Notes under the pieces: generated by a model | The model's input: the letters and a program-made list of their open reading frames with translations, nothing else | Database searches by the model: none | What the model was told of the DNA's origin: nothing | In this document: piece by piece, positions 21,417 to 33,947 of the stretch | How positions within the stretch are numbered: the first letter of the stretch is position 1 | Layout of the letters: each line of letters begins with the position of its first letter | Origin: Deinococcus sp. HSC-46F16 | GTDB taxonomy: Bacteria > Deinococcota > Deinococci > Deinococcales > Deinococcaceae | Assembly (NCBI RefSeq): GCF_024171495.1 | Contig: NZ_JALJZW010000003.1 | Span: forward strand, 266,001 to 330,000 | Direction: 5' to 3' | Length of the DNA stretch: 64,000 bases | Made by a program: the position numbers and the translations under genes

Positions 21417-21796
21417 GGCGTCCCGTCTTCGCGCAGGCGTTCACCGCGCGGGGCGGGGCGCCCACCATGCGGCTCTTTACCTCCAACAGCATGGTGAGCG
21501 AACTGCTGACCCAGGCGGGGCTGGTCAACGCTTGGACGGCGCGGCCGGAGCCCTACGGCTTGACCGAGGTCAGCCCCGAGCCCCTCTCGGCACTGAAGGC
21601 GCGGACCTTCCTGTACGTCGCCCAGGGCGAGGACAACGTGTTCGCGGCGTCCAGCGTGCGGCCGCTGTGGCAGGGCCTGGGCTTTGTCAAGGCGGGGCAG
21701 GCCGACCCCCTGAACGAGAAAACCTGGACCTTCGGCGGCCCCCTGGGCGCCGTCACGCTGATGAACGAACTCAGCCGCCGCCTGCTCCGCCCATGA
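21413..21796 (+). CDS. Solo C-lobe of a second siderophore-binding protein
   Basis: A 127-residue open frame starting at a GTG inside the preceding stop (GTGA). The whole chain resembles only the C-terminal lobe of FhuD/FecB-type binding proteins: a strand, [18 protein letters not shown], a [15 protein letters not shown] segment, LYVAQ, then [13 protein letters not shown] and the final helix. The N-lobe, linker helix and signal peptide are missing. The gene before it is itself complete, so this is not a frameshifted tail of that gene. It looks like the remnant of a deleted tandem copy kept in frame and translationally coupled; whether it still works is unknown. Confidence 0.65.
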   Translation: MRRPVFAQAFTARGGAPTMRLFTSNSMVSELLTQAGLVNAWTARPEPYGLTEVSPEPLSALKARTFLYVAQGEDNVFAASSVRPLWQGLGFVKAGQADPLNEKTWTFGGPLGAVTLMNELSRRLLRP

Positions 21797-22719
21797 GCGC
21801 TGCACCCATAACCGGGCGTGCCCCGAAGCTCCCCCTCTGCGCCGACGTGTCCCGCGCCCAGGGGGAAGACCCCATCGGCACGGCGGCCCACTGGAGCGAG
21901 GTGACGGTGCTGGAACTCGATGTCCGCACCTGGGCCGAGCTGCGCGACGTGGCGAACTGGACCCCGGAGCAGCAGGCCCTCTTCGGGCATCTGCGCGGCA
22001 AGGTCGAGGCGAGCGGGGCGGGCTTCGGCCTGCTGATGAGTGCGCCCGCGCAGGCGGGCCAGTCGCTGCGGGTGCGGCACTACACGCTGGGCGCCGGGGG
22101 CTACGTCCGGCGGGACTACGCCTCCGACCGGCCGCAGAGTGAGTGGGCGACCGGCCTGCGCGACACCCTGCTGGAGCCCGGCAACCTGCGGAGCTGGCAG
22201 CCGCGGCCCACCCCGGACGGCCCCGACCTGCACGTCTGCACCCACGGGAGTGTGGACGCGGCCTGCGGGAAGTACGGGGTCCCAGTGCACCACGCGCTGG
22301 AGCGGGCGGGCATTCGCACCTGGCGCACCGGGCATTTCGGGGGCCACCGCTTCGCGGCGACGGCGGTCGAGCTGCCGAGCGGGCTGTGGTGGGCGCACCT
22401 GACGCCCGAGCTGGCGGTGCGGGTCGCGCGGCGGGAGGTTTCGCCCGCCGAGGTCCGGGGGCACCTGCGCGGCTACTCGGGTCTGCCGCCGCTGGCACAG
22501 GTCGTGGACCGCGAGCTGCTGATCCGGCACGGCTGGGACTGGCTCACGGCCCACCGCCGGGCGGAGGTGGACGGCGAGCGGGTCACCCTGACCTACGACT
22601 GGGGGGGCCGGGCGGGGAGGGTGGAGGCCACCGTATCCCTGAGCCACACCCTGCACCTGCCCGGCAGCAGCCATCAGGCGAAGCACGCGGACGTGCCCCA
22701 GTACCAGGTCACGTGGTAA
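21793..22719 (+). CDS. Sucrase/ferredoxin-like (Apd1-type) iron-sulfur protein
   Basis: It has 308 residues, soluble, no signal peptide. The C-terminal thioredoxin-like ferredoxin domain shows CTHGSVDAAC (Cys149, Cys158) and HFGGHRFAATAV (His181, His185). That C-x8-C plus H-x3-H set is the one used by yeast Apd1 for a bis-histidine [2Fe-2S] cluster. An N-terminal CADVSRAQGEDPIGTA block (Cys16) is also typical of the sucrase/ferredoxin-like family. Sitting between the binding protein and permeases of a siderophore-type importer, it may reduce the imported ferric complex in the cytoplasm; that role is inferred from context. ATGA overlap with the gene before. Confidence 0.8.
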   Translation: MSAAPITGRAPKLPLCADVSRAQGEDPIGTAAHWSEVTVLELDVRTWAELRDVANWTPEQQALFGHLRGKVEASGAGFGLLMSAPAQAGQSLRVRHYTLGAGGYVRRDYASDRPQSEWATGLRDTLLEPGNLRSWQPRPTPDGPDLHVCTHGSVDAACGKYGVPVHHALERAGIRTWRTGHFGGHRFAATAVELPSGLWWAHLTPELAVRVARREVSPAEVRGHLRGYSGLPPLAQVVDRELLIRHGWDWLTAHRRAEVDGERVTLTYDWGGRAGRVEATVSLSHTLHLPGSSHQAKHADVPQYQVTW

Positions 22720-23717
22720 CTGCGCCGCCCGCCCGCCGCCCCCGCTGGGGCTGGCTGCCCCTGGCGGCGGGGCTGGTCCTCGCCTGTGTCCTGGCGTCCC
22801 TGGCGCTGGGCGCGAGCGACGTGCCCCTGCGCGAGGTCGCCGCGCTCCTTCTGGCGCCGGACGACTCGGCCGAGAGCCTGGTGGTGCACACGCTGCGGCT
22901 GCCGCGCACGCTGGTCGCGTTGCTGGCAGGGGCGGCACTGGCCGTCTCCGGACTGATGCTTCAGGCCGTGACCCGCAACCCGCTGGCCGACCCCGGCATC
23001 CTGGGGGTGGAGGCGGGCGGGGCGCTCGCCATCCTGGTGATGGTGGTGTTCTTTCCGGCCGCGCCCGGCTGGGCCTTTATCCCGGCGGCGTTTGCGGGCG
23101 GGGCGCTCGCGGCCCTCGCGGCGTACGGGGTCGCCCGCAGCGTCGGGGCCACGCCCCTGCGGCTGGCGCTGGCGGGGGTGGCGATTGCCAGCCTCGCGGG
23201 GGCCATCACGCGCGGGGTGCAACTGCTGTGGGAGGAGCGGGCGCAGGGCGCCCTCTTCGCGCTCTCGGGCAGCGTGGCGGGCCGGAGTTGGGAGCAGCTC
23301 GCGCAGGTCAGCCCCTGGCTGCTGGCGGGCCTAGGGGGGGCACTGCTCCTCACGCCCCGGCTGAATGTGCTGGCGCTGGGCGAGGACGTGGCGCGGGGGC
23401 TGGGTGCCCGCACCGAACGCGACTCGCTGCTGGTGACGGGTCTGGGCGTCCTGCTGGCCGCCGCCGCCGTCAGCGTCGTGGGGCCGGTGGGCTTTGTCGG
23501 GCTGATCGTGCCGCACGCGGCCCGCGCCCTGATGGGGCCGGACCACCGCCTCAGCCTGCCGCTGACCGCGCTGCTGGGCGGGGCCTTTCTGGTGGCGGCC
23601 GATGTCGCGGCCCGGCTGATCGACCGCCCGGCCGAGACGCCCGTCGGCATCCTGGTGGCGGCGACCGGCGCCCCCTTTTTCGTGGCGCTGGCCCGGCGGG
23701 TCGGGCGCAGGGGGTAG
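22713..23717 (+). CDS. FecCD-type ABC permease, first subunit
   Basis: It has 334 residues, about nine to ten membrane helices. Family landmarks are RLPRTLVALLAGAALAVSG followed by QAVTRNPLADPGILGVEAGG, and GFVGLIVPHAARALMGPDH near the end, the loop that contacts the ATPase. GTG at 22713 overlaps the upstream gene by 7 nt, so translation is probably coupled. It should pair with the next gene to form the membrane channel. Confidence 0.9.
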   Translation: MVTAPPARRPRWGWLPLAAGLVLACVLASLALGASDVPLREVAALLLAPDDSAESLVVHTLRLPRTLVALLAGAALAVSGLMLQAVTRNPLADPGILGVEAGGALAILVMVVFFPAAPGWAFIPAAFAGGALAALAAYGVARSVGATPLRLALAGVAIASLAGAITRGVQLLWEERAQGALFALSGSVAGRSWEQLAQVSPWLLAGLGGALLLTPRLNVLALGEDVARGLGARTERDSLLVTGLGVLLAAAAVSVVGPVGFVGLIVPHAARALMGPDHRLSLPLTALLGGAFLVAADVAARLIDRPAETPVGILVAATGAPFFVALARRVGRRG

Positions 23718-23720
23718 GCG

Positions 23721-24748
<1,028 letters not shown>

Positions 24749-24752
<4 letters not shown>

Positions 24753-25552
24753 CCCCTCACCCTGAGCACCCACCCCTCACCACCACCGGGCTGCGCCTGG
24801 GGTACGGCCAGCAGATCATCGTTCCTGACCTCGACCTGCGTGTCGCCGGGGGCCGGGTCACGTCCATCATCGGCCCGAACGGCTGCGGCAAGAGCACCCT
24901 GCTGCGGGCGCTGGCGCGGCTGCTGCCGACCTCCGGGGGCCAGATTCACCTGTACGGACAGGCGCTGCATGCCCTGCCCAGCCGGGAGGTGGCCCGCCGC
25001 CTCGCCATCCTGCCCCAGGGACCCACCGCCCCGGAAGGGCTGAGCGTGAAAGACCTCGTGTGGTTCGGCCGCCACCCGCACCAAGGCCGCTTTCCCGTCC
25101 GCAGGCCGGAGGACCGCGAGGCCGTCGCCTGGGCGCTGGACCAGACCGGGATGCGCGTCTTCGCGGGCCGCCCGCTGGACGCCCTCTCTGGCGGGCAGCG
25201 GCAGCGGGCCTGGATTGCCATGAGCCTCGCCCAGCAGACCGACATCCTGCTGCTGGACGAACCCACGACCTACCTCGACCTGTCGCACCAACTCGAGGTC
25301 TTGCACCTCGCCGGGCGCCTGAACCGCGAGCAGGGCAAGACGGTCGTGATGGTGCTGCACGACCTGAACCAAGCGGTGCGCTACTCGGACGACCTGATCG
25401 CCATGCGCGAGGGCCAGGTCTACGCCCAGGGCCGCCCGGAAGACATCATGACGGCCGAACTGCTGCGGGACGTGTTCGGCCTCAAGGCCCACATCCTCGA
25501 AGACCCCGACACCGGCAAGCCGCACGTGATCCCGTACGCGCTCACCCGGTGA
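24749..25552 (+). CDS. FepC/FecE-type ABC ATPase
   Basis: It has 267 residues that power the importer from the cytoplasmic side. Walker A is GPNGCGKST (42-50), the ABC signature is LSGGQRQR (about 148-155), Walker B is ILLLDEPTTYLDL and the switch histidine is in VLHDLNQAVRYSD. The LSGGQ and PTTYLDL(S/A)HQ patterns are typical of iron-siderophore ATPases. It is the last gene of the operon. Confidence 0.92.
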
Positions 25553-25874
25553 GACGGCTGAAATGGCCGCCGGAGCATCCGCCCCGCCCCCTGTCCCGCG
25601 GAGCTTTCCAGGTCCGCCTCGCGGCCGTGCCTCCACTCCCCTGCGCCGTCCTCGTTCCGGCTCCCTCTGCTGAGGCAGCTCCACGGGTCCGGTCAGGATC
25701 CACAGGTGTTCCATCCCTGTTCATTCGAAATCCGTATCGGTGAGGCAAAACGGCGCTTCACGCTTCTGACTGTCAGCCTGAGACAGACCCGAAGCGGACA
25801 CTTCCGGGCTCGGACCGCCGTTCAGCGACTTCACACAGAGAGGCGAGGGAGCAGCAGGGACTTGGTGGCGGCAG
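25553..25874. other. Non-coding stretch between iron-uptake operon and sensor kinase
   Basis: No gene seen. Around 25697-25740 an ACAGG/CCTGT pair is followed by TTCGAAATCCGTAT, which resembles the 3' ends of the repeat elements at 35809 and 55942 (possible partial copy D). The genes on both sides converge, so terminators would be expected, but no hairpin with a T-tract stands out. Confidence 0.35.
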
Positions 25875-27155
25875 TTACCGCCCCCCCGGCTCGCTGGGCA
25901 GGTAGATGCTGAAACGGGCGCCGCCCAGGGGAGAGGCCGCCGCGCGGGCCTGACCGCCGTGGGCTCCGGCGAGGGCCTGGACGATGGCGAGGCCCAGACC
26001 ACTGCCGCCCGTGTCGCGCGTGCGGCTCTCATCCAGCCGCGTGAAGCGGGCGAACACGGCCTGGCGGAGGTCGTCGGGAATGCCGGGGCCGTCGTCGTCC
26101 ACGTGCAGGGTGGCCTGCCCACCGCAGGGCTCCACCTGAAGCTCGACCCGCTGGCGGGCATGGCGCAGCGCATTGTCGACCAGGTTGGCCGTCACCTGCT
26201 GCACCCGGTCACGGTCGGCCACCAGGGGCGTCGGCTGGGCGCTGAGGCGCAGCTCGATGCCCCGAGCAGCGGCCCGGTCCCCCAGGTCCCGCACGACCTG
26301 GGCGGCGACTTCGGCCAGATCGACCGGCAGGGGCTGGAGGCCCAGCCGCCCCGCGTCGGCCAAGGTCAATGTCCGCAGATCGCCCACCAGACGGGTGAGC
26401 AGTTGGGTCTGGGCACTCAGCAGCGCGACCTGCTGAGGCTCGAGTGGGTAGACGCCGTCCTCGAGCGCGTCCAGCCGCGCCTGCATGATGGCGATAGGCG
26501 TGCGGAGCTCGTGGGCGATGTCGGCGATGGCCTGCCGACGTTCGCGCTCCAGGATTTCCAGATTGCCCGCCATGTCGTTGAAGGTGCGGGCCAGCTCCGC
26601 GACCTCGCGGTCACCGGGCAGCTGGGGCGCACGGGCCGAGAGGTCCCCGGCCGCGAGCCGGGTCGCCGCGGCCGTGACCGCGCCCAGGGGCCGGGCCACC
26701 CGGCGGGCCAGCCAGAGGCTCAGCACGGCGGCGAGTCCGGCCGCGACCAGTCCCCCCTCCACCAGGCTGCCCTGCACGTCCCGGACAAAGGAGCGGTTCC
26801 GCGGATTCAGGGCGGCGGGCAGCCCTGTTCCCCGCGGCCGCCCCGCAGACGCCCCACCTACCACGCCGGGGTCGAGCACCGCCTCGCCGGTGCCGGGGGA
26901 GGGGGCCGCCACGCTGGCCCGCCCCGGGGGGGACGGGGGCGGCGGCGGCTCCTCGCCCCGGCGCACCGCCTGCTCGCGCTCGCGCAGGTAGGTCTGGACC
27001 TCGGGGGGAAGCCGGGCCACCTCGCGGCGCACCGCCAGGTCCGAGAAGAGAAACATCGCTCCCACCGCCAGCCCCACCGCCAGCAGCATGGAGAGCAGCA
27101 GCGTGACGGCGAGGCTGGGTGCCCGCCAGCGCGGGGCGGCCCGCGGCCGGGTCAA
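25875..27155 (-). CDS. Membrane sensor histidine kinase
   Basis: It has 426 residues. A membrane helix at about 15-38 and a second at about 131-150 flank an extracytoplasmic part rich in proline and glycine (about 65-115). A HAMP domain (about 150-205) follows, then the HisKA domain with phospho-acceptor His215 in IADIAHELRTP. The ATPase domain has NLVDNALRHA, DDDGPGIPDD and GGSGLGLAIVQ. It overlaps the response regulator gene by 4 nt and is its likely partner. The stimulus is unknown; the divergent efflux operon suggests envelope or drug stress. Confidence 0.9.
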   Translation of the reverse strand: MTRPRAAPRWRAPSLAVTLLLSMLLAVGLAVGAMFLFSDLAVRREVARLPPEVQTYLREREQAVRRGEEPPPPPSPPGRASVAAPSPGTGEAVLDPGVVGGASAGRPRGTGLPAALNPRNRSFVRDVQGSLVEGGLVAAGLAAVLSLWLARRVARPLGAVTAAATRLAAGDLSARAPQLPGDREVAELARTFNDMAGNLEILERERRQAIADIAHELRTPIAIMQARLDALEDGVYPLEPQQVALLSAQTQLLTRLVGDLRTLTLADAGRLGLQPLPVDLAEVAAQVVRDLGDRAAARGIELRLSAQPTPLVADRDRVQQVTANLVDNALRHARQRVELQVEPCGGQATLHVDDDGPGIPDDLRQAVFARFTRLDESRTRDTGGSGLGLAIVQALAGAHGGQARAAASPLGGARFSIYLPSEPGGR

Positions 27156-27835
27156 GGACTCGCCTCCAGGCGGTAGCCCACGCCGCGCACCGTGTGAAGC
27201 AGTTCCCCGGCCCGCGCCGCGTCAAGCTTGCGCCGAACGCTGGCGAGGTGGGCGTCCACGACCCGCTCCAGGGCGTCACTCTCCGGCAGCGCCGCCGTCA
27301 GCAGTTCTTCACGGGTAAAGGCGCGGCCAGGTACCTGGGCGAGGTGCGCGAGCAGGCGGAACTCGGTGGGAGTGAGCGCGAGGGCCTGCCCGTTCACGCG
27401 GGCGCAGGCCGCCCGGCGGTCCACCTCCAGCGCCCCCACCCGCAGCGGACGTTCGGTGTCGTCCAGGGCCGTCGTCACGCGCCGCAGCACGGCCCGGACC
27501 CGCGCCATCACCTCGCGCGGGCGAAAGGGCTTGACCACGTAGTCGTCCGCTCCGAGTTCCAGGCCGACAATCTGGTCGGTCTCCTCCGCCCGGGCGGTCA
27601 CCAGGATCACCGGGGTCGTGCTTTCCGTGCGTACCGACCGCAGCACGTCCAGACCGCTCCGGCCGGGCAGCATGATGTCCAGCAGAATCAGGTCCGGTCG
27701 GGCGGCGCGGTAGACCGCCAGGGCGGCGTGGCCGTCGGCGGCCCGTTCGGTGCGGTAGCCCTCCTGCCGCGCATACGCCTCCAGCACTTCTGCGAGCTGC
27801 GGCTCGTCCTCCACGATCAGGATCAGGGCGCTCAT
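27152..27835 (-). CDS. OmpR/PhoB-type response regulator
   Basis: It has 227 residues. The receiver domain has the acidic pair Glu9/Asp10 and phospho-acceptor Asp53 in LILLDIMLPG, with the switch lysine in DDYVVKPF. The winged-helix DNA-binding domain covers about 130-225 and ends with VVDAHLASVRRKL and VRGVGYRLE. ATG at 27835 lies 6 nt after TACCAT, so the message is probably leaderless; the frame could be extended upstream but not with homologous sequence. It probably controls itself and the divergent efflux operon. Confidence 0.9.
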   Translation of the reverse strand: MSALILIVEDEPQLAEVLEAYARQEGYRTERAADGHAALAVYRAARPDLILLDIMLPGRSGLDVLRSVRTESTTPVILVTARAEETDQIVGLELGADDYVVKPFRPREVMARVRAVLRRVTTALDDTERPLRVGALEVDRRAACARVNGQALALTPTEFRLLAHLAQVPGRAFTREELLTAALPESDALERVVDAHLASVRRKLDAARAGELLHTVRGVGYRLEASP

Positions 27836-27841
27836 GGGGTC

Positions 27842-27847
27842 ATGGTA
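27842..27847 (-). promoter_or_regulatory. -10 hexamer of the response regulator gene
   Basis: On the minus strand TACCAT is followed by 6 nt and the ATG at 27835. The region where a -35 would lie (27865-27870) is inside the direct-repeat site at 27858-27874. Confidence 0.5.
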
Positions 27848-27857
27848 GAGGCGGGCA

Positions 27858-27874
27858 GCGAAGATTCCGCGAAG
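27858..27874 (-). promoter_or_regulatory. Direct-repeat site before the response regulator gene
   Basis: On the minus strand CTTCGCGGAATCTTCGC holds two CTTCG units spaced 11 bp apart, one helical turn, as in OmpR-family sites. It matches the site at 27945-27961 at 13 of 17 positions and overlaps the expected -35. Confidence 0.55.
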
Positions 27875-27944
27875 TGAGGCTGGGCGCATGCTCGCAGCAG
27901 CCGGGCCGTCCTGGGGCGCACTTCCCTCCTCTCGGCTGCCGGGT

Positions 27945-27961
27945 CTTCGGCAAATCTTCAC
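27945..27961 (+). promoter_or_regulatory. Direct-repeat site before the efflux operon
   Basis: CTTCGGCAAATCTTCAC holds two CTTC units 11 bp apart and mirrors the site before the divergent response regulator gene. It lies 44 nt upstream of the first TolC-like gene's ATG. Confidence 0.55.
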
Positions 27962-28005
27962 ACGGCGTGCGCGCCTTCTTTGCAGGCTCGCCCCAGGGTG
28001 GAGGC

Positions 28006-29414
28006 ATGACTTCCCCACCTCCTCCCCGGACGCCTGCGGGCCGGGGCCTCGTGCTGTTCCTGCTGCTGGGTGCAGGCCACGTGCAGGCCCAGGCCCAGGC
28101 GACGACCGCACAGATGACGGCAGCCCAGGCGGCTCCCGCCGCCCTGACCCTCGAAGAAGCCCTGGCCCGGCTCGCGCAGGCCCCCAGCGTCGCGGCGGCG
28201 CAGCTCAGCGTGCGGGTGGCCCAGGAGAACCTGACGGCTGCCCGGACGGCCCTGGGCCTCAGCGTCAGCGTGACCGGGAACGTGACCTATGCGGGCGGCG
28301 CGGGGACGGCGGAAGACGGCAGCGCTGCGGCCACGCCGGGGAGCCTCTCGGGCAGCGCGGGCGTGCAGGCCAGCCTGGGCCTGCTGCCCTGGTCGAGCGG
28401 GCAGGCCAGCCTGCGCTCAGCGCAGCGCAGCCTCACGCTGGCGCAGGCGAACCTCGCGGCCGCGCAGTCGGGTGCCCGGCTGAACGTGGTGACCCAGTAC
28501 CTCGCGGCGGTCGTCGCCCAGCAGGACGTGACGCTGACCGAGCGGACCCTGGCCCAGCGCCAGCGGCAGCTCGCGGTGACCCGGACCCAGCGGGAGCAGG
28601 GCAACGCCACCGAGCAGGCTGCCTTGATCGCCCAGGCCAACGTGCAGCTCGCGCAGGCCAGCCTGACGGAGGCGCGGACCAGCCTGGAGGGGGCGCGGCT
28701 GGGCCTCGCGGCGGTGCTGGGGCAGCCGCTGACGGGCGTGACTTTCGCCAGCGCTCCCGTAGTCAGCGCCGCCCTGCCGGACCTGGACGCGCTGGTGGCC
28801 CGCGCCCGAATCGGGACCGTGGAGGTGCTTCAGGCGCAAAACGCTCTTGCTGCTGCCCAGGAATCGCTCGAAGAGCAGCAGCGCGACGTGCGGTTGCCGG
28901 ACCTGACCGCCAGCGTGCGGTACGGCCCCAGCGGCGGCGGCGGCCTGAGTGCCAGCCTGAACGTGAAGGCGGGCAGCGCGGGCGTGGGCTACTCGCTGCC
29001 CTTCGGGGGGAGCGCAGCGGGGGGGGACAGCCGGGTGGCCGCCAGCCTCAGCGGCAGCTACGTCCTCTATTCCCCGGCGCTGCGGGCACAGGTGTCGGCG
29101 GCGCAGGCGGGCGTCACTCAGGCCGAGCTGTCTCTGCGGGTGGCCCAGCAGAATGCCGAACTCAACGTCCGCACCCTCTACAGCGCCGCCCAGAGCGCCG
29201 CGCTCGCCGTGGGCTCCCGGCAGACCGCCGTGGAGGTGGCCCGCTCTGCCCTGGACGCGGCGCAGGCCCGCCTCTCGGCCGGGACCGCCACGGCGGACGA
29301 CGTGACGGCCGCCGCGCTGGACCTCGCGCAGGCCGAACGCGACCTCGTGCAGGCCCGCGCCGCCGGGCAGACCGCCCTTCTTCGACTCGAGAACGCCGCC
29401 GGAGGTTCCCTGTG

Positions 29415-29415
<1 letters not shown>
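28006..29415 (+). CDS. TolC-like outer membrane efflux protein
   Basis: It has 469 residues with a signal sequence (hydrophobic stretch GLVLFLLLGAGHVQAQA). The rest is Ala/Gln/Leu-rich long helices in two similar halves, the outer-membrane factor pattern: LTLEEALARLAQAPSV in the first half, and repeated helices such as NLAAAQSGARLNVVTQYLAAVVAQQDV. The Gly/Ser-rich segment after about 320 could be a membrane strand region. The start is supported by GGTGGAGG directly upstream. It begins the efflux operon and should form its outer-membrane exit duct. Confidence 0.82.
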
Positions 29416-30446
<1,031 letters not shown>

Positions 30447-30447
30447 G

Positions 30448-31875
30448 ATGGCCCCCACCACGACCACCTCATCCACCACGGTGACCCGCCCGGCCCGCCG
30501 CCGGAGGCGCTGGCCCTGGGTGCTCACGGGGCTGCTGCTGCTGGGCGCGGGCGGGGGCGTGTGGTACAGCCGCACCCGCGGGGCCGAGGCCGAGGCCCCG
30601 GCGGTGACCACCCAGCTTCAGCCTGTGCAGCCCGGCACCGTGCGCGTCAGCGTGAGCGGCCCCGGCACCCTGGAGGCCGCCGCCACCCGCACGGTGGGCG
30701 TGAGCCGCAACGTGACGGTCGGCACGCTGCCCGCCGTGGGCGAGCGCGTCACGAAGGGCCAACTCCTGACCACCCTCACCAGTGACGACGTGACCACGGC
30801 GGTCCGCACCGCCGAGCTGAACTTGCAAAAGGCCCGTGCCAGCCTGGACGCCCTGCGGGCCTCGCAGGAGGCCAGCCGGGTCAACCAGCAGAGCAGTGCC
30901 GCGCAGGCCGACGCCAGCGTGACGGCGGCGCAGGCCACCCTCGCGGACGCGGAGCGCACCCTCGCCAGCGCCCGCACCACCCTGAACGCCCAGGAACAGC
31001 TCTACGCAGTCGGGGCCGTGAGCGCCCAGGACCTCGCGGCCGCCCGCAACGCCGTGGCCGACGCGCAGGCCGGGGTGCAGAGTGCCCGCAGCAGCCTGGA
31101 GAGCGCCCGCACGAGTGCGGCGGGCACCCGCCAGCAGGCCCAGGCCAGCACCGAGAGCAGCGCCCAGGACCTGCGCAGCTCGCAGCTCGCGGTGCAGCAG
31201 GCCGAGGAGAGTCTGGAGGCGGCCCAGGCGGACCAGGCCGCCCTCAAGATCTACGCGCCCATCAGCGGCGTCGTGAGCGCGGTGGGCGCCACCGAGGGCG
31301 CCCCCCTGGCTTCCAACTCCACCCTCCTGACCCTGCTGGACGACACCACCCTGAATCTGCCGGTGCAGGTCGACGAGACCGAGATCGGCGGCGTGGAGGC
31401 CGGGCAGCCCGCCGAGGTCACGCTGGACGCCCGCGAGGACCAGACCTTCCGGGGCGAGGTCGTCCGGGTGTCGCCGGGGGCCACCCAGGAAAGCGGCATC
31501 AGCGTCTTTACCGCCACCGTGACGCTGGACAACGCCGACGGCCTGCTCCGCCCCGGCATGACCGCCGAGGCCGAGATCATCCAGAGCGAGGCGTCCGGCC
31601 TCCTGGTGCCCGCGCGGGCCATTCAGACCGTGCGGGGGCGCAGCTACGTGCAGATGCCCGGCGAGGAGGGGGCCGAACCGGAGCGCGTCCGGGTGACCCT
31701 GGGCGCGACGGACGGAACGAATACCATCGTCGAGGAGGGCCTCACGCCGGGACAGCAGGTCGTGGTGCCGGGCAGCCGCAGCGCCGCCCCAGCCTCCTCC
31801 GGCCAGCCCAGGCAGGGTCAGGGCGGATTCGGAGCAGCGGGCGGCCCTCCGGGGGGCTTCGGGGGAGCACCGTGA
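30448..31875 (+). CDS. MacA-like periplasmic adaptor (membrane fusion protein)
   Basis: It has 475 residues. One N-terminal membrane helix follows an Arg-rich stretch (about 15-40). The lipoyl half-motif PGTVRVSVSGPGTLEA is at about 57-72, a long coiled coil runs from about 105 to 265, the second lipoyl half is KIYAPISGVVSAVG, and beta-barrel segments follow. The C-terminal 40 residues are unusually rich in Gly, Pro and Gln. It should bridge the MacB-type transporter and the TolC-like protein. It starts one base after the second TolC-like gene ends. Confidence 0.88.
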   Translation: MAPTTTTSSTTVTRPARRRRRWPWVLTGLLLLGAGGGVWYSRTRGAEAEAPAVTTQLQPVQPGTVRVSVSGPGTLEAAATRTVGVSRNVTVGTLPAVGERVTKGQLLTTLTSDDVTTAVRTAELNLQKARASLDALRASQEASRVNQQSSAAQADASVTAAQATLADAERTLASARTTLNAQEQLYAVGAVSAQDLAAARNAVADAQAGVQSARSSLESARTSAAGTRQQAQASTESSAQDLRSSQLAVQQAEESLEAAQADQAALKIYAPISGVVSAVGATEGAPLASNSTLLTLLDDTTLNLPVQVDETEIGGVEAGQPAEVTLDAREDQTFRGEVVRVSPGATQESGISVFTATVTLDNADGLLRPGMTAEAEIIQSEASGLLVPARAIQTVRGRSYVQMPGEEGAEPERVRVTLGATDGTNTIVEEGLTPGQQVVVPGSRSAAPASSGQPRQGQGGFGAAGGPPGGFGGAP

Positions 31876-32611
31876 CCCCTGTTCCGCCGGTCGTGGAGCT
31901 GCAAGACGTGCGCAAGACCTACGCCCAGGGCGACGTGGTCTTTGAAGCCCTGTCCGGCGTGAGTCTCCAGATTCACCAGGGGGAGATGGTCGCATTGATG
32001 GGACCCTCCGGCAGCGGCAAGACCACCCTGATGCAGATGATCGGGCTGCTGGACCGCCCCAGCAGCGGCAGCTACCACCTCGCCGGGCGCGACGTCACCA
32101 CCCTGACGGAAAACGAGCGGGCCGAGGCACGCAACCGTGAACTGGGCTTCGTCTTCCAGGCCTTTCACCTGCTGCCGCGCCAGACGCTGCTGGAAAACGT
32201 GGAAGTCCCGCTGACCTACGCCGGGCTGCCCCCCCGCGAGCGCCGGGAACGGGCGCTGGAGATGCTGGCGCAGGTCGGCCTGGCCGACAAGGCGGGCAAC
32301 TTACCCAGCCAGATCAGCGGCGGGCAAAAGCAGCGGGTGGCGATCGCGCGGGCGCTGGCCGGGCGGCCCCGGCTGCTGCTGGCCGACGAGCCGACCGGGA
32401 ACCTCGACACCCGCACGTCCGAGGAGGTGATGGGCCTCTTCGCCCGGCTGCACGCCCAGGGCACCACCGTCATCCTGGTCACCCACGAGGCCGACATCGG
32501 CGCCTATGCCGAACGGGTGGTGCGGGTCCGCGACGGCCTGATCGAGCGCGACGAGCGGCAAAGGCCCCACCGCCCGCCCCTCCCGACGTCCCTCCCCGGC
32601 GAGGCGGCGCC

Positions 32612-32615
<4 letters not shown>
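31872..32615 (+). CDS. MacB/LolD-type ABC ATPase
   Basis: It has 247 residues from GTG 31872, overlapping the MacA stop. Walker A is GPSGSGKTT (about 44-52), the signature is ISGGQKQRVAIARAL, Walker B is LLLADEPTGNLD, and the H-loop is LVTHEADIG. The FVFQAFHLLPRQTLLENVEVPL and EPTGNLDTRTSEEV patterns are those of the MacB/LolD group. It supplies the energy for the efflux complex. Confidence 0.93.
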
Positions 32616-33919
<1,304 letters not shown>

Positions 33920-33947
33920 CCCTCCCTCCGAGTTCAAGGAGCCTTTC

